This document shows, one piece after another, positions 1 to 12,764 of a stretch of 64,000 bases of DNA (position 1 is the stretch's first letter; the number at the start of each line of letters is the position of its first letter). The notes beneath the pieces are model-generated. The model was not told the DNA's origin, did not search any database, and saw only the letters and a program-made list of their open reading frames with translations. Location of the stretch: NCBI RefSeq assembly GCF_032854445.1, contig NC_088295.1, positions 37,666,510 to 37,730,509 on the forward strand, given 5' to 3'. Origin of the DNA: Liolophura sinensis. Taxonomy: Eukaryota; Mollusca; Polyplacophora; Chitonida; Chitonidae. Both the position numbers and the translations under genes were made by a program.

Positions 1-904
1 ACCACTCTCAACTCGCATACATCTATAGGCTCTCTAAAGAGTATAAAGAAGAACTTTTTCGTACTGGCACTTTCGTAATCTTCGGGTTCCAATATTTTTC
101 AGTTGGCACGTGCATGAGGAATCATTAAAAACGACACAATTAATTGAGACGTGTCCAGGCCTTCAGAAGTTTTCAGATCATTGACGAAGGACTTATTACA
201 AGTGGTACTGCTGTCGGCAAGTAACATGTGTAATGGACAAGTGAGTACACGGTTTTCGGCATCCGAGGGAATCTCGCGAGGCTGCGTGATTTTGCGAGTA
301 TGGTTACTAAAGAGGTTGTGGGATGGCTTACCACTTTACACTGGATTCCACTTATTTACAAATGCATTAATTATTTGAATGTTCTGAACTGCTGACTACT
401 CTCATGACTACGACAAATACAGTGTAAAGCTACAGACCTATCTGGAACCCGTTAACCCTATCCTCAAAATCTCCTCGGAAGTCGAAAACCGCATTTGTCG
501 ATTGCACATATTATTGGCTGACTGCAATGTTTTGTGCAGCAGTAGTAGTAAATCCCGTGTTCTCACAGCCATTCATATTAAGAAGATAGAGGAGAGCGAC
601 ACTGAAATGTCGATACAAGTGTAACAAGAGGTAACTACTGTTGTCTTCCTTGGCCTACCCAGGTTCGTAGGTTAGGACTCCAAGTGACGCGGATCAGCCA
701 AAATGCCAACTTTCCAAAAACTGGACTCAAGCACAGGTTGATCACAAGAATGAACACAAGAATCCAAACATAAGGCAACGTAAATCAACAAGATTTGTGG
801 CATTCCTCTCTACCTCTACTTAGCCATAGGGGAAGTGGTGGTGGTGGGTGGTCTGTTGCACTTAGCCATAAATGCCTCAGATTGACTCATCTGTTGAAAA
901 AAAA
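1..904. other. Non-coding left edge, nothing recognised
   Basis: I see no gene, RNA or clear repeat in this stretch. Open frames are short and lack family motifs. It may contain older, unrecognisable remains of the retroelement that becomes recognisable just downstream, but nothing in the sequence shows this. Confidence 0.5.
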
Positions 905-2204
905 ACAGTAAGTTTATTTGGTCAGATGAGTGCCAGACTGCTTTTGATGAGATAAAAGCCATACTTAAAAGTTTGCCTGTGTTGTCAGCACCTAATTTTG
1001 AGAAAACTTTTAAGTTAGCAGTTGATGCAAGTGATGTTGCTGTAGGTGCTGTTTTGCTTCAGGAAGACAATCCTGCTGTTGATCATCCAGTTTGTTTCTT
1101 TTCCCGTAAACTTAGCAAGTTTCAGAGAAGTTATTCAACTGTTGAAAAAGAATGTTTGTCTGTTATTTTAGCTCTGCAACATTTTGAAGTTTATGTAACA
1201 GCTTCGAGACAACCTGTGATTGTAAATACTGATCACAATCCACTTGTGTTTCTACAGAAAGTTAATGGAAAGAATCAGAGATTGTTACGGTGGAGATGTT
1301 GTAAGAATACAATCTTGAAATCAAACATGTTAAAGGAGAGGATAATGTTATTGCAGATTGCTTGTCTCGTGTATAAAATGTTTAATTGCATGTGGTTTTA
1401 CAATGTTGTTTATATTATTGTTTAACATATATTGTTTAACATATATTGTAAGTAAAAAAAAAAATGGGAAAACTTTTTTTTCTTGAAGGGTGGGTGTGTT
1501 ATTGTGCACGACTGTCGTCAGCTTCTAAATTTAGCTTGCCACTGTTTACATATGCTGAGTTCAGGGCCTGCTGTCTGCCTCTGCCTTAGAATATTCCATA
1601 ATACCGTCAGTTCGGGGCCTGTTTGTTTACAACAAGTGTTCAGGAGTTTTCTTATTCTAGAAAATTCCACCAGTCTATATAAGACCTATGAAAGCAGGTC
1701 AAAGGAGGAGAAAGGAGAATTATTGAGAGTTTTGGATGCTTTCGCTGTGTATTACTTTAGAAGGCCTTTTGTGCTGAATTTTGGTGTTCAGTTTGAACTT
1801 GTATATTTAATTTGTGCTCTTGTGTACACAGTTCTTATTAGTACACGGACCCTGTCTGTGGAATTTTGTGTATATTTCGTCATACACTCAGTTATACTGT
1901 GGATTTTCCCTCTTATTTGTGCATTCATGGCTGTATGGTTTTCCGCATTGTGGAATATATGCGTCCGTTTGGACTTGACACCGTTGTGCATGTAAGTACT
2001 TTAGTATTTGTATAGATACTGCTATCCTTTCTTGTTAAACTTAAGTACTTTAGTATTTGTAAAAGTGTTGTTATCTCTCCTTGTTATACCTAATATTGTT
2101 GTGAAATAAAATCTGCTGGTTTTGGTTACTTTTTTGTGCGGCTAAACTGTCGTGTATTTCGAACAAGCCATCTCTTTATAATACAGACAGTTTGGATTGT
2201 AACA
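905..2204 (+). mobile_element. Ty3/Gypsy LTR retrotransposon fossil (partial)
   Basis: Translation from about 911 to 1375 reads as the end of the reverse transcriptase and the RNase H domain of a Ty3/Gypsy pol: a CQxAF connection motif, the 'AVDASDVAVGAVLLQ' RNase H start, 'FFSRKLSKFQRSYSTVEKE' and 'VNTDHNPLVFL', all standard for this family. It is followed by a long terminal repeat. Only this piece of the internal region is present; no gag, protease, 5' LTR or recognisable integrase lies in the window, so the copy is broken and incomplete. The RNase H block is still easy to read, suggesting moderate rather than very great age. Confidence 0.85.
1497..2204 (+). repeat. 3' LTR of the Gypsy fossil
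   Basis: A 708-bp block bounded by TGTTA and TAACA, the short inverted termini expected of an LTR, preceded by a purine-rich tract. A TATATAAG box lies near 1676 and an AATAAA near 2105, in the order expected for a promoter and poly(A) signal inside an LTR. The boundaries are inferred from these termini, because the partner LTR is not in the window. Confidence 0.75.
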
Positions 2205-4337
2205 ATTTCCAATTATATTACTTAGTCACCAAAATGGATGTAAACAAGTAATTAAACAAGTAAGGTATTTCATGAATGGGACATAACCCTTCCTCTGCAC
2301 AAGTATTACAGGAAACATGAAACGCTTAGTGTTTTTTTCTTCTTGTCACGCAATATATGATGTGGCCTAACACAGCTTTACGCTACAGTTTTTCCAAGGT
2401 CCCATGGGTCAGTCCAGAAATAGATGGCCTGCTGTGGTGACGTCAACGGTTATAGCTGTCAAAATAACGTTGTTGGGGAACCCGAACTGGTGGCGCTAAG
2501 CTGGTCCAGCGTTCCTAGTACGTTCATTGATGATGTCATTTCCGCATATTTCCGACCTTGGCAAAAACTTTGCATTAAGTAGGGGGGTTGTTAGGAAATA
2601 AAAAAATATGCTTCAAAAATTAAAAATAAGCTTTCCCATTTTTTGGCATATTTTTCTTCATTTTCCTTAAAACCATACTCTTCATTTTATAGTACCTTTT
2701 CATGCCTCGTTTAAATATTTGGTCGTTCACCTTTCTGTGTCACTTTCAAATCTTTTTCACACAAAAGTCACAAATGTTCCCTATATTTATCTGCTAAAAC
2801 GTCATATAGCCTATTAATCAATAAACTTGGCTAAATTATGCCGCTGTGGTTTCCATGTATACGCTTCTGGGCGTTAAACAGTTTAAACCTTCCAGAAGAT
2901 ATAGAAACTACAAAGACAGTATAAATCACAACCGTCAAAAATGTATGCTTACGTTAAGTTCTAGTTTGATTTTTTACTGCATGCTACCATGTTTTCAAAA
3001 TTGATCACCTTATATGAATAAAATAAACACACCAAACTTATTGTCTCTTACAAATATGCAGACTCCAGAATAAAACAATAATGCCGGCGCCCAAAATCAT
3101 TGCTGGAAAAAATTTACTGATGTCTGCTGGAATGAGTTCGTGCATTAATTTCCGTTCATCAAGTTATTTGTATGGTGCATCACTGTGTTTACAAATACAG
3201 TATTGCGACTGAAGCTGAATGTTAAAGTGTGTACGAAAGTCTTGGTAGAATCACTTTTCGCACGCAAGAAACAAGAAACGGTGTGTGAGATATAATGTCA
3301 AATGTATTCAAATGAAAGTCATATCTCTGATGACAATATATCTCCATATCCCACAATCAGATTCGAAAATTAAGAAAGTGAACTGTGAAGGATGCATGAA
3401 TAGTCATGGATTGTTTTCAACATCACAATCATTTGTTGCGGTCCTGGGTATACACTAGAAAACATACTCAACAAAGAAGATAAAAAAAGACAGTTTGATT
3501 GGTAATTGTTCCCACTATTGCTTGAATCATAAAAGTGAATTTTGCTATTTCAAATATAAAAACCATACATCACTCAGCTTTTTGAAAGGAAGATTTAAGA
3601 AAACACACAAGAAAGAAGTGACATTGTTCAAGCTTCATTCAACACTGAATTAACTCCCTGCAGAGAGGGCTAGTAAAGTGTCTCAGTATCAAAATACAAA
3701 GACGCAAATGGCACTGTAATCGACACATGAAGGGTGATAGGGGCCGTCTTCAGACAGTGTTTTTGAAGAGGGCGGGTGTGTAGACGGAGGGAAGGGCGGC
3801 CAGGCTGAAGGGCAGGCGAACAGAGACGAACGGACGCACCCATGGACGGACGGAGAGACGGACGTATATCACAACCACATATATTCCACAAGCCTGGAGT
3901 CAAAATATCGCATAGAAAGCAAATACCGGCATACCAGAAACCCTACCGGCATTCCATCGAAAAAGACGTAGACGAAAAACTATCCCAAGCAAGGATCATG
4001 GCAAGGAAACCGCAAACAAAATTTCCTCAATCAGGTCTTACGAGAGATATTCTCCATAGCCAAACTCGGACGGGCCGAAATAATGAATGACATCGACCGA
4101 GGCAATAAAGCTTTGGTCTTAACGAGTTTAACGTTATGAATTATAAAAAGTATTCTAAATGCATTTTCTTTGAATTAATATGGATATTCAACATATCGAT
4201 GTGCTTTGTGGCGTTACGTATCACTGGCGAGAGGTAATTTTAGTAGCGAGTATGTGTGATTATAGATAACTGAATATAGGTGACAAAAGAAAGAGGCTAC
4301 AGGGCTTATTAAGGGCAGTCAGGTGTGTGTTAAGCTC
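2205..4337. other. Intergenic, no gene recognised
   Basis: AT-rich sequence without a supportable gene. A G-rich stretch with GGAC repeats lies near 3770-3865. The block at about 2390-2600 (containing TGACGTCA near 2437) has a different composition and could be an old transposon fragment, but I could not find paired ends. Confidence 0.5.
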
Positions 4338-4615
4338 TCTTAAACCCTAGGTTTACAAGTGAAAAATCATGTATACCAGGGTCTTGTACACGCTAGGCTT
4401 ACAAGTGAACCTGCTGCCTAGGTTTACAGGTGAAGGATGTATATTAGGGCCTGTTACACCTTAGGTTTACAAGTAAAGCATCATATGTACCAGGGTCTTG
4501 TACACGCTACGTTTACAAGTGAACCCGGATGTATACTACCTAGGTTTGCAGGTGAAGGATATATACTAAGGTTTAAGGATGTATATTAGGGCCTGTTACG
4601 CGACAAGGTTACGCG
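4338..4615 (+). repeat. Degenerate tandem repeat
   Basis: The phrase 'taggtttacaagtgaa' recurs at irregular spacing with variants, interleaved with 'atgtatactagggcctgtta' and 'ccagggtcttgtacacgcta'. Two larger blocks, starting near 4340 and near 4450, repeat the same order of phrases, so this is a short-period repeat nested in an approximately 110-bp period. The right end finishes with two copies of 'acgcgacaaggtt'. Confidence 0.75.
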
Positions 4616-6298
4616 ACAAGGTTTCCACATAAAGTCACATATATATGTACGGTGCCATTTGAATGGCCTAAGCTGTAGAAAATGAATGTCTTCCCTGTGT
4701 ATTGACTTTCTTCTCCCAGCACGCAGTTGATATCACCGTGGACATGACAGTTATAAAATTAATTTCTGGATGCCTTGCCTCCAGGGAACGCTTACAGATC
4801 AAACCAATTGCCAATTGCACATGGTCTTTGATCACTTAAGCATGTGCTAAGAGGCAATCTTTAACACCATGTGCGAGTCTCTTTCTTGTCACCTGATCTG
4901 GACGTTTACATTCTACATAATGCCCAGAGCACAAATCACGCTTGATTTTGTGAAAGGATCATGTCCCAAACATCAGGGATTTCTCTGCTGCCAATCTGTC
5001 ATATGTATGTAGAAATACTAAAACGAACCATATCGTAAATGGATAAAGGAAAAGTAAGTAATCAAATAATTTGACCACCTTCTTCCGCGCGATCTGTAGT
5101 TGAATTCATGCAATGCTGATGATAATAAAGATGCAACGACTTCCATCGAAGGAAACGGTTAATTTGATGAGTGCACTTTACACTGTCAGGAAACTCTACC
5201 GCTGGGTTGGATTTTTACCCCAACCTGCATGGATTTACGCTTGCTTTCTCTGTTAGGCAATCCATTGTAACAACTGTAAAATGTATATATGATTCTTGGA
5301 ATGTCCAAGAATATTCCAAAGAAGTTATTTCTCATTGTACTTTTTAATTTGTGCTGAAAACATTATGTAAAGTTTACAAAGGAAAAAAATTATGAAATAA
5401 TTGAAATCGAAGACAAACATATGTAGCACCACCAAATGCATTATCCAGCTTTGACTCAAATGCAAATTCCCGTGTGCTATCGTTGTACTATTTTGGTATG
5501 CGCAAATGTTTTGCAATACAGCACATATTTCCTAATCCTGTCTGTACTTCTTTAGTAATATTTATGTACACTGAAAGATCTGTCTTAAAATAAACTGCTG
5601 TTAACTCTTAGTTTCTTATTTCTCTTTTGTAACTTATTCGCCATCACGTCATTTGTATTTCTATTGTGATACAGTGGACCGGAAGTCTAGGACAGCGACA
5701 CCCAGCGATTGATGATGTCCCCTAAGCTGATTCACAACCAGGAAACCCGGTCACAGAATCATGGTCTAGCATGGTATCCACGGGGTTATGGCGGCCTAAT
5801 GGTCCTTCTTTACGATGGACATAACCTCCACAGGCAACCTGACCCTGAACGGATTTCATTGTGAAAAACTCACCAGTGGCACGCGAGAAAGGAATTAGGC
5901 AAGTAAGTGATGAGAAAATCGTGTGGTAATGGCCAGGGCAAAGAAAGAGGGGAAGAGAAAGGAAGAAGAAACCAAGCGTGTGATGGATTGATTCGTTGAG
6001 TGATAAAGCAAATCCAGCGAAGAAACTGTTTTTGTCTCGTAGACGTGTTGAAGATACCAGTGTACAGGTGTGAGATAACAATTTTACACTCTTTCCTTGG
6101 TTAGTATATGTACATATTAGAGAGAAAAACACTACACAGTATTTTTTTGTTCTCCCACTGGGTTCAAAACTGGATTGCGTCATACCAAAGACTTAAATCG
6201 GTACTTGTTGTGTACATGGTTGGCGCTCACCACAGAATGGTTATGGTAAGGGAACATCTGGTTTACCTCGAGTCAGTATGATGTTAGCAGATGAGATG
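4616..6298. other. Intergenic, no gene recognised
   Basis: No supportable gene. A 153-codon frame on the minus strand (5722-6183) does not start with a convincing context and shows no domain. Confidence 0.5.
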
Positions 6299-6430
6299 TC
6301 ACGTTTGGTGTCTGCGGCTTGATTCTTCATTGGCATGAACTCGCCCTGCCACAAGACTATAAAGGATATATACACACATTGAATCAATCCTCGTCGTCAT
6401 ATGCCTGAAATATGGTGAAGTACGACGCAC
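6299..6430 (+). repeat. SINE fragment (mollusc-type tail)
   Basis: Contains 'cctcgtcgtcatatgcctga' followed by 'gtgaagtacgacg', matching the tail of the element at 7700-7990, and a body ('gtgtctgcggcttgattctt', 'catgaactcgccctgccac') that matches the reverse complement of 59197-59320. The two bodies share order and spacing, so they are copies of one interspersed family. Confidence 0.7.
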
Positions 6431-7699
6431 ACCCCCAACCATATATACACACATGAGCACAGAATTAACCGCGTCTTGGCACAAATTGTCGCGAGGTTAT
6501 TCTAACATGCCATCATCTTCTTCCGGGTGTAATTTTCCGATAAAAAGTAATTTTCTCATGCATGTGGCTATGTACAAAACCAATAAATCGCGGAAAATCA
6601 TTTGCTTGTCTACAATCGCCAATCAATATAAAATAGCGACTTTGATAAAAAAAAAAACACTGGAAAGTTTTAAAATAATCATATCAGTTGGAGAAATATA
6701 GCTGAGAGATTGCTTTGTTTTCTAGATCTTATTAAAACACGTGTTTTTGACGTGCTCAGTGACAAAATGGCACAATGTTTATTGGATAATGTTGTGCTGC
6801 AGATGTCAAAAGACTATGGTTCGGTCAAATGACAAATATGTGTTTCTTACCGGGTAACTTGAACGATTGTCAAGTTAAACCTATTCCATCTCAGAATTTT
6901 ATTTTCACAAGGATATAACAATTAAATTCTGCAGCTTAATGAGGAACATTTCACGCCTAAAGCAATTCGGACCAAAGCTGCGTGATCTATCGTTTATTTG
7001 ATTATTCCTTCGTTTATTTATTTATTTATTTATTTATTAACTTACTTAGTTACAGTCAATCAAAAGTTTTAATCAATCAAACGTAGGTCGAATTCAAATT
7101 CGACGTACATGTCATGCAAAGCTTGTGCTTTGTGGCCAAACCATGCTCCTTTTTCCTTTACGTTTAAACAATTGTATATTTTCATTTTGATCAATACTGC
7201 GTGGTGCTCTGCACACCGTTAGCTGAACATTGTTTTTCATCTTCCAGGTTACACAAATCAGTTGAGCGAAACCATACAATCGGTTTCATATATACCAACC
7301 ACGAATGTCATCGAAGATTAAACATAACCAGTTTTTAACTTAGCAGATATTTAAAGTATATCATAAAAAACTTCGGTTGTCTTGTTTTTCTTTGAAAGAA
7401 TCGCCACTTTACAAAACACAAGTTTTGCCAAGATCAGGGGAATTTGCAAGTATTACGACTAGTATTGATATTATCAGATTACTATGGGTCATGTAGCCGC
7501 GTGGGTGTGACGTTATCACCGCGATGTAAAACGGCCTTCATGTGTCAGTCAACTGAAAGGAATTTCAGCCTTGCCTTCTGTTGGCGATTTTACAGAAATA
7601 ATTGCCTTTGTAGACACAGGCACATTAAAGTCGCCTCTGGTAATCCGTTTTTGTTTTCCTTGTGATTTAGATCTGGATTTTCTCTTGGCAACTATCGGC
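6431..7699. other. Intergenic, AT-rich, no gene recognised
   Basis: No gene seen. A TTTA microsatellite sits inside (listed separately). The rest is AT-rich single-copy-looking sequence. Confidence 0.5.
7012..7038 (+). repeat. (TTTA)n microsatellite
   Basis: About six uninterrupted TTTA units. AT tetranucleotide runs of this kind often mark the tails of retroposed elements, but I see no element body attached here. Confidence 0.9.
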
Positions 7700-7990
7700 C
7701 CCGATAGGACAGTTGGTGAGCGTTCGCTCCGAGAGGTGGTAGATCCAGGGCAATTCCTGGGTCTGGACACATCTAAGACCTTGAAGGAGGAAGATGTAAC
7801 GACTGATCGACCCGTATCAGTATAATGACTCGGGCGGGGCGGCTTACTTGCCTGCGGTCAGCCCTTTAAGTGAAGCAAAACTAGATAAAAGAGTGATGGA
7901 AATCCGTCCTGCAACAAGGAGGAACATTACGTCCTTCGTCGTCATATGACTGAAAAATTGTTAAGTACGACGTTAAGCCCCAGTACTCAC
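7700..7990 (+). repeat. tRNA-derived SINE, full-length-looking
   Basis: The head ('agttggtgagcgttcgctcc' ... 'gtagatccagggcaattcct') resembles a decayed tRNA-type internal promoter. The middle ('gtatcagtataatg', 'gatggaaatccgtcctgcaa', 'caaggaggaacattacgtcc') and the tail ('cgtcgtcatatgactgaaaa' then 'attgttaagtacgacgttaa') match a SINE that I recall from gastropods and other molluscs. It has no coding capacity. The tail is shared with the copies at 6299 and 59197. Confidence 0.75.
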
Positions 7991-10900
7991 TCTCTTGACA
8001 ACTTGAGAAATTAACTTAAATGTATCAAAATGATTGGAAATTCTCATGTAGAAAAATATTGTAATCCAAGACTTGCCCATTTCTTTTTACAAAGACGAAT
8101 CTGGATGTTAACACAGCCAGATGTGTAAATTTATACTAAGCATACTCCCTGTCCCACACCGTCTCCACAGCGTAACAATTTGTTCAATAACATTTAGCTA
8201 AAACGCCACATTCAAGACGGACTTGGAGTATGCGTTGTGTACGTACGTTTGGTGATAAGAATCAAATTATTGTGTGAATTCGTAACGCGTGGAGACCACA
8301 GTGGCTTAGAAATAAGGTTGATTGACCGATAACTCCTTGTCTAGACCAAATCTCAGGACATCTCATGGCAAACCTCTCAAAGTCACGCAACGGGGCTTTT
8401 AAACGATTTCAACACTTCAACACTGACAGTTATTGTCCCGTAGTTTAGCGGGATCTACTGGTCACGATGCGTGGTAACGGCGCTCTGTGACATCTACGGA
8501 CAGCCGATGGAATTTGGCCCATCCGACATGAATGTTGGCCTGCTTGTCTTGTTGATGTCTTGCTCACGAGTCATGTCGCGAGTTAATTTTCAGGCGATGA
8601 TTATGCAACAAGATGGAAATAATAAAAGAGCGTGTGACATTCCCGGGGCACACTATTACCATCACTACGGCCAATCGTCATCCAGTGTCTCGTTTGATAT
8701 ACAGATACACCTCCTGAAATATTCTACGTGCAGTCTCCAAAGATACATTTTTATCCCCTATATAATGAGAGCAACATTAAAGTTCAAATTAACCAAATAA
8801 ACCAAACCATTTATAAATTCAGCATTTTGTCAGCTTCCACTGGAAACAATTCTCAGTCCCTGGAGGTATATTCAGAATTTGATTCGAAAATACACAAATA
8901 AACAATAAATATTGTCAATAATTCCTAACATTACATATTTTCGTAACAAAAACGCATGTAAGATACATGAAGACGTACACCACATTTTCCCTCTAACCGT
9001 CTTTGGTAGTTGACGACCATGGCGTAGGCGTAACTCAATCATACATCTGAGGTAAGATCATTTCTGAGGGCAATCAGTTATACATAACACAGCCTAGACA
9101 AGTCCATGGGTCTTACTGGATAGATTGACACCGACACAAAGACTGTCAACATCGTCGTCTTGTGTATCTGTGGCTCTTGGGGGCATTTTATGGTAAATGA
9201 GTCATAAGCCACGACGTGTAGATTAATAAGTCATTCTGGAGATAGAGAGAGAAAAATTTAGTAAACTGGGTGCGAGAGGGAGGGGGTCATGTAAATGTAC
9301 AGATAGCGTTCTGCCATAACCTAATCTGTTAGCCTTGTAAATCATGAAACATAGTTCCACATTAACACTGTGTAGAGCAGTACTGTACTTAGCAGCTCTA
9401 GATTATGTCGACGTAAAATGCATAGCACATGATGCCAAGGAAAAGCAAAATCTGCGTAATTACAAGTCACACGTACTTGTATTCTGTTCCAGCCCGATAG
9501 CCAGTGGAACATTTCACGTAAACTGGTTTCTAATTTTCCAGATAAATTTTCACAGTGTGTTTATTTCCTTTATGCTCCTAGTCTTGGTTGTTCAACATAT
9601 TACCATCAATAATTAAGCTACAAGAACACCAAGACATGGTATACGTATACACTGAGACCTAGCTTACTAAACTTTCACCGACAATGGCCTAGCGGTCATT
9701 ATGACATGGTTCATGATCACCGGCTCAATCAATTGTCCGTCACAGAGTGTTACATAACACAGTCTTAACGTGGAATTGGTCCCCGGAAGTCCTAATGGAC
9801 ACTGGTAATGATCACATTTGCACACTGAGATGAGCTTGATAATATCCCGCCTGTAAATCATCGGTGCCCGGATGTCGTATCTGAAGGCCGTGACGAAGTG
9901 GCACTTCACGGAAACCATCTCACATTGACGCTGCCAGACAGCCCGATGTTTGTGCATCAAAGCGGACACTACCGCCAGCCACCAAAAATGGGATGATCTT
10001 CAAACGACCATAATAACATGTCTTTTCCTTGAATTCCCAATGCGCATTAATGGGATGAAATAAATTGCTTGTCAAAACGAACCAGGGGCTACCTCTAGCT
10101 GTCTTAACATGGCCTTCCCATGCTTATACCAGTGATCAGATCAACAGACGAATCAGGAGCAAAAATATAAGTTACAAAAAAGTTACAAATCAAAGCCAAG
10201 GGACGTCAATATGATGCCAATGGTCAAAGCGAACTGTCGTGATGTTATTATTATTTAACATTATAATGACTTGCCACTATTAGCAGTGTCAGTATTATTT
10301 CTTTTCTGCATGACATACGGGCTATTACTGGAGGCACAAGCCTAGCCCAATCTAATTGGCTAATGATATGTCAAGAATGTGAAAAGTAAAAGATCAGAAA
10401 GTTAGAGCTCTTTCATCTTGCCAGAAAATCGATCAGCAACATACGCAGTTTTCGTAATGCTTTTATGTTTTACACATAGGAGAAACACGGGATTCAGCAC
10501 CGTAGTCTGGTGAATATCTCAATGAGAGGGGCAGAAAATAAAGGAAAACTGCCACTCAAGTATATGCACGTAAAACTACCACACAAATCTGCGCAAACGC
10601 GTTAAAATATTTTCATTATGTATACATAATTGTCCCAAACAAATATTGGGTCAACAGTCATCCGAAGGTAGGAAACCGTAGTTTTTGAAGCGAAAATGTT
10701 AGTAATTTAATTTAACAGGAAATAAAATAATAGCTTATCGAAATGATATATTAGCTAGTCCGGCATATTTGAAAAACGTCTTATTTCTTAACAACAGTCA
10801 AATTTACAATTAACAGTAACCCTGGAAACATCCTGGTAATTAATATTCCAACTGAGGGTAAATGAGCTGAAATGCATGTACAACTGTTTATTTGAACTGG

Positions 10901-11161
10901 AGTTAATCTTTAAATATACAATGTCTGTAGCGGTAAAGTTCTGTTCATTCAAAGGAAGTTTGACTATAGGAGCCATAAAAAGGTGAATGACTTCTTACCT
11001 CGTCTATATAATATTTCTGTCATAGGGTATATCTTTCCATGATTTATAATGTAAAGCATGGTGAAGTGTGCACGCTGATATTTTGAGCGTATCTGTATAG
11101 CGCGGATATGTTTTCTTCCAAATGGGCATGTGGAAGGATTATTGGTGATGTCTTTAGCAAA
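7991..11161. other. Intergenic, no gene recognised
   Basis: About 3.2 kb without a supportable gene. Open frames are under 110 codons, with no domain signature and no consistent splice structure. Confidence 0.5.
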
Positions 11162-11538
11162 CTCCTTACAGCGCATGTGCCGCTCTCTACTCTCGCTTTA
11201 CACTACCATCACCAGGCAAGCTTGGCCTTTGGAGACTGTGCGAGGTGTGTAGGCTTATCTAGGCTCGGCCTCGCCGCTGATGACCTTACGCGGGACTATT
11301 TAATCAGCATTCAGCTATAGAATTGTTTCGGGTGTTGGTTAGAATCATGATGCGCACATTTTAGATAACGAGAATGCGTAAAAATCAAAGTATTATTATA
11401 AACAAATGTTGGAACAGAGAATATCTGTTTTCTGATATTACTTCCGGCCTCGGCGTTGTTCAAGATATCGTACAAAATTTGCTAGTGGTGGCAGTGATGT
11501 AAAACGAATGTAGAGAGGGACGCATGCGCTGTAAGGAG
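11162..11538. mobile_element. MITE-like non-autonomous DNA transposon
   Basis: The left end begins CTCCTTACAGCGCATG and the right end finishes with its near-exact complement CATGCGCTGTAAGGAG. Similarity continues inward for about 50 bp (left 'gccgctctctactctcgctt', right 'cgaatgtagagagggac'). The interior is about 270 bp and non-coding. Size and ends fit a miniature inverted-repeat element. No clear target-site duplication is visible (flanks 'tttagcaaa' and 'aatgtatcg'), so I do not assign a superfamily. Confidence 0.75.
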
Positions 11539-12764
11539 AATGTATCGTAAAACCAGCGTCACTTACTCTATAAACCCGAAGTAATCAGTACCATCTTTTC
11601 GGCCATCATTTGGCCTTTATATGTCTGGGTGTATTACAGGAACTAATTTGTCAGAAATTTAACTTGTGTTTCTATAGGATGAAAGCTTCGAACTGATGCT
11701 TTCTAAAATATACAAACCAGTTTGCGTTGTTTTGCCCTTAGCACAAATTTCCACTTTCCACTTGTTCCAAAATTGGGAATCTTCTTCTCCACTAGGACTG
11801 CTCTGGTCAATCCCTTGTAACCTATCATAGTCGGGCCAACTCCTCTCTGCTGGGGAACCATGACAACAGCTGGATAGTCTCCAACAAAACCTGATACTGA
11901 AACAAAAACGCGGAAGTAATAATATTGGGCGACGTATGTAATTGTAGACCAGTGACGTCTAATAAATTGCAATTAACATCACTGCTTTTTTTATCTAATT
12001 CTGCTGAAGCCATGGTTTTTCTGGACGTGTTATTCTGTTAAAGCATTTGCCGTGAACAGGTAAAACAAAACCCTAACTGAGGTCAACTGAAAAAGGACAG
12101 TATTTCACGGCTTACGTGTGACCATTTGCCAGCTATCACATAGTCGACACTGCTCTGGATTTTCTCTTTATGCCATACGTCTTAAATATATTTTACATTC
12201 CCAATCCAAATCACTATATGTATTTTAGCTTTATCAGAGTTAAATGCTTTACACTTGACATTGTTTCATTTAGAGCCCGACATGCATGCAGTAACATACC
12301 GGCCACGGTTGCAAAAAAAAAAAAAAACACTTCCCTCCTCCATGCACATATACGTAACACACTCCCAGACTGCGATTAAACCAGTTGGACCTGGAATCAA
12401 GCGCGTCACCCTACAGTCCAAGGACCGCTCGCTCGCAAACATGCAGGACCCCTCCGCGAACATTCAACTATTCTCATTCTTAAAACTTACAGGGGAGCTA
12501 ACTCTATTAGTCTAACAAATATCCAACACATTAACTCCCTTGATACAGGTACGCTTGAGAAATTAAACGTTAATAAGAAAATTTAGAGGTTCTGTAGAGT
12601 GCCCCACATCTCAAGACATAATGCACGTTTAGATACTATCAAGCGTTGGATCTTATGTACACTGTAAATATTCCGCATAAAAATACGTCGGTGTTCATAT
12701 TCTCTTTTACTTCTCAATTCCTTATTGCCCGATATAATTTAGCCTAGCCAACACTTTCGAAAAT
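11539..12764. other. Intergenic between MITE and gene array
   Basis: No confident gene. A minus-strand open segment (about 11710-11905) preceded by a good-looking splice acceptor is discussed as a weak candidate exon. An A-run sits near 12312. There is no recognisable homology to the array unit before about 12765. Confidence 0.45.

Noticed and set aside
2390-2600. Possible DNA transposon with a CRE-like TGACGTCA site
   Set aside because: No paired inverted ends and no target duplication could be found.
5722-6183. 153-codon minus-strand frame
   Set aside because: No domain, low-complexity Phe/Leu/Ser composition, no splice or promoter context.
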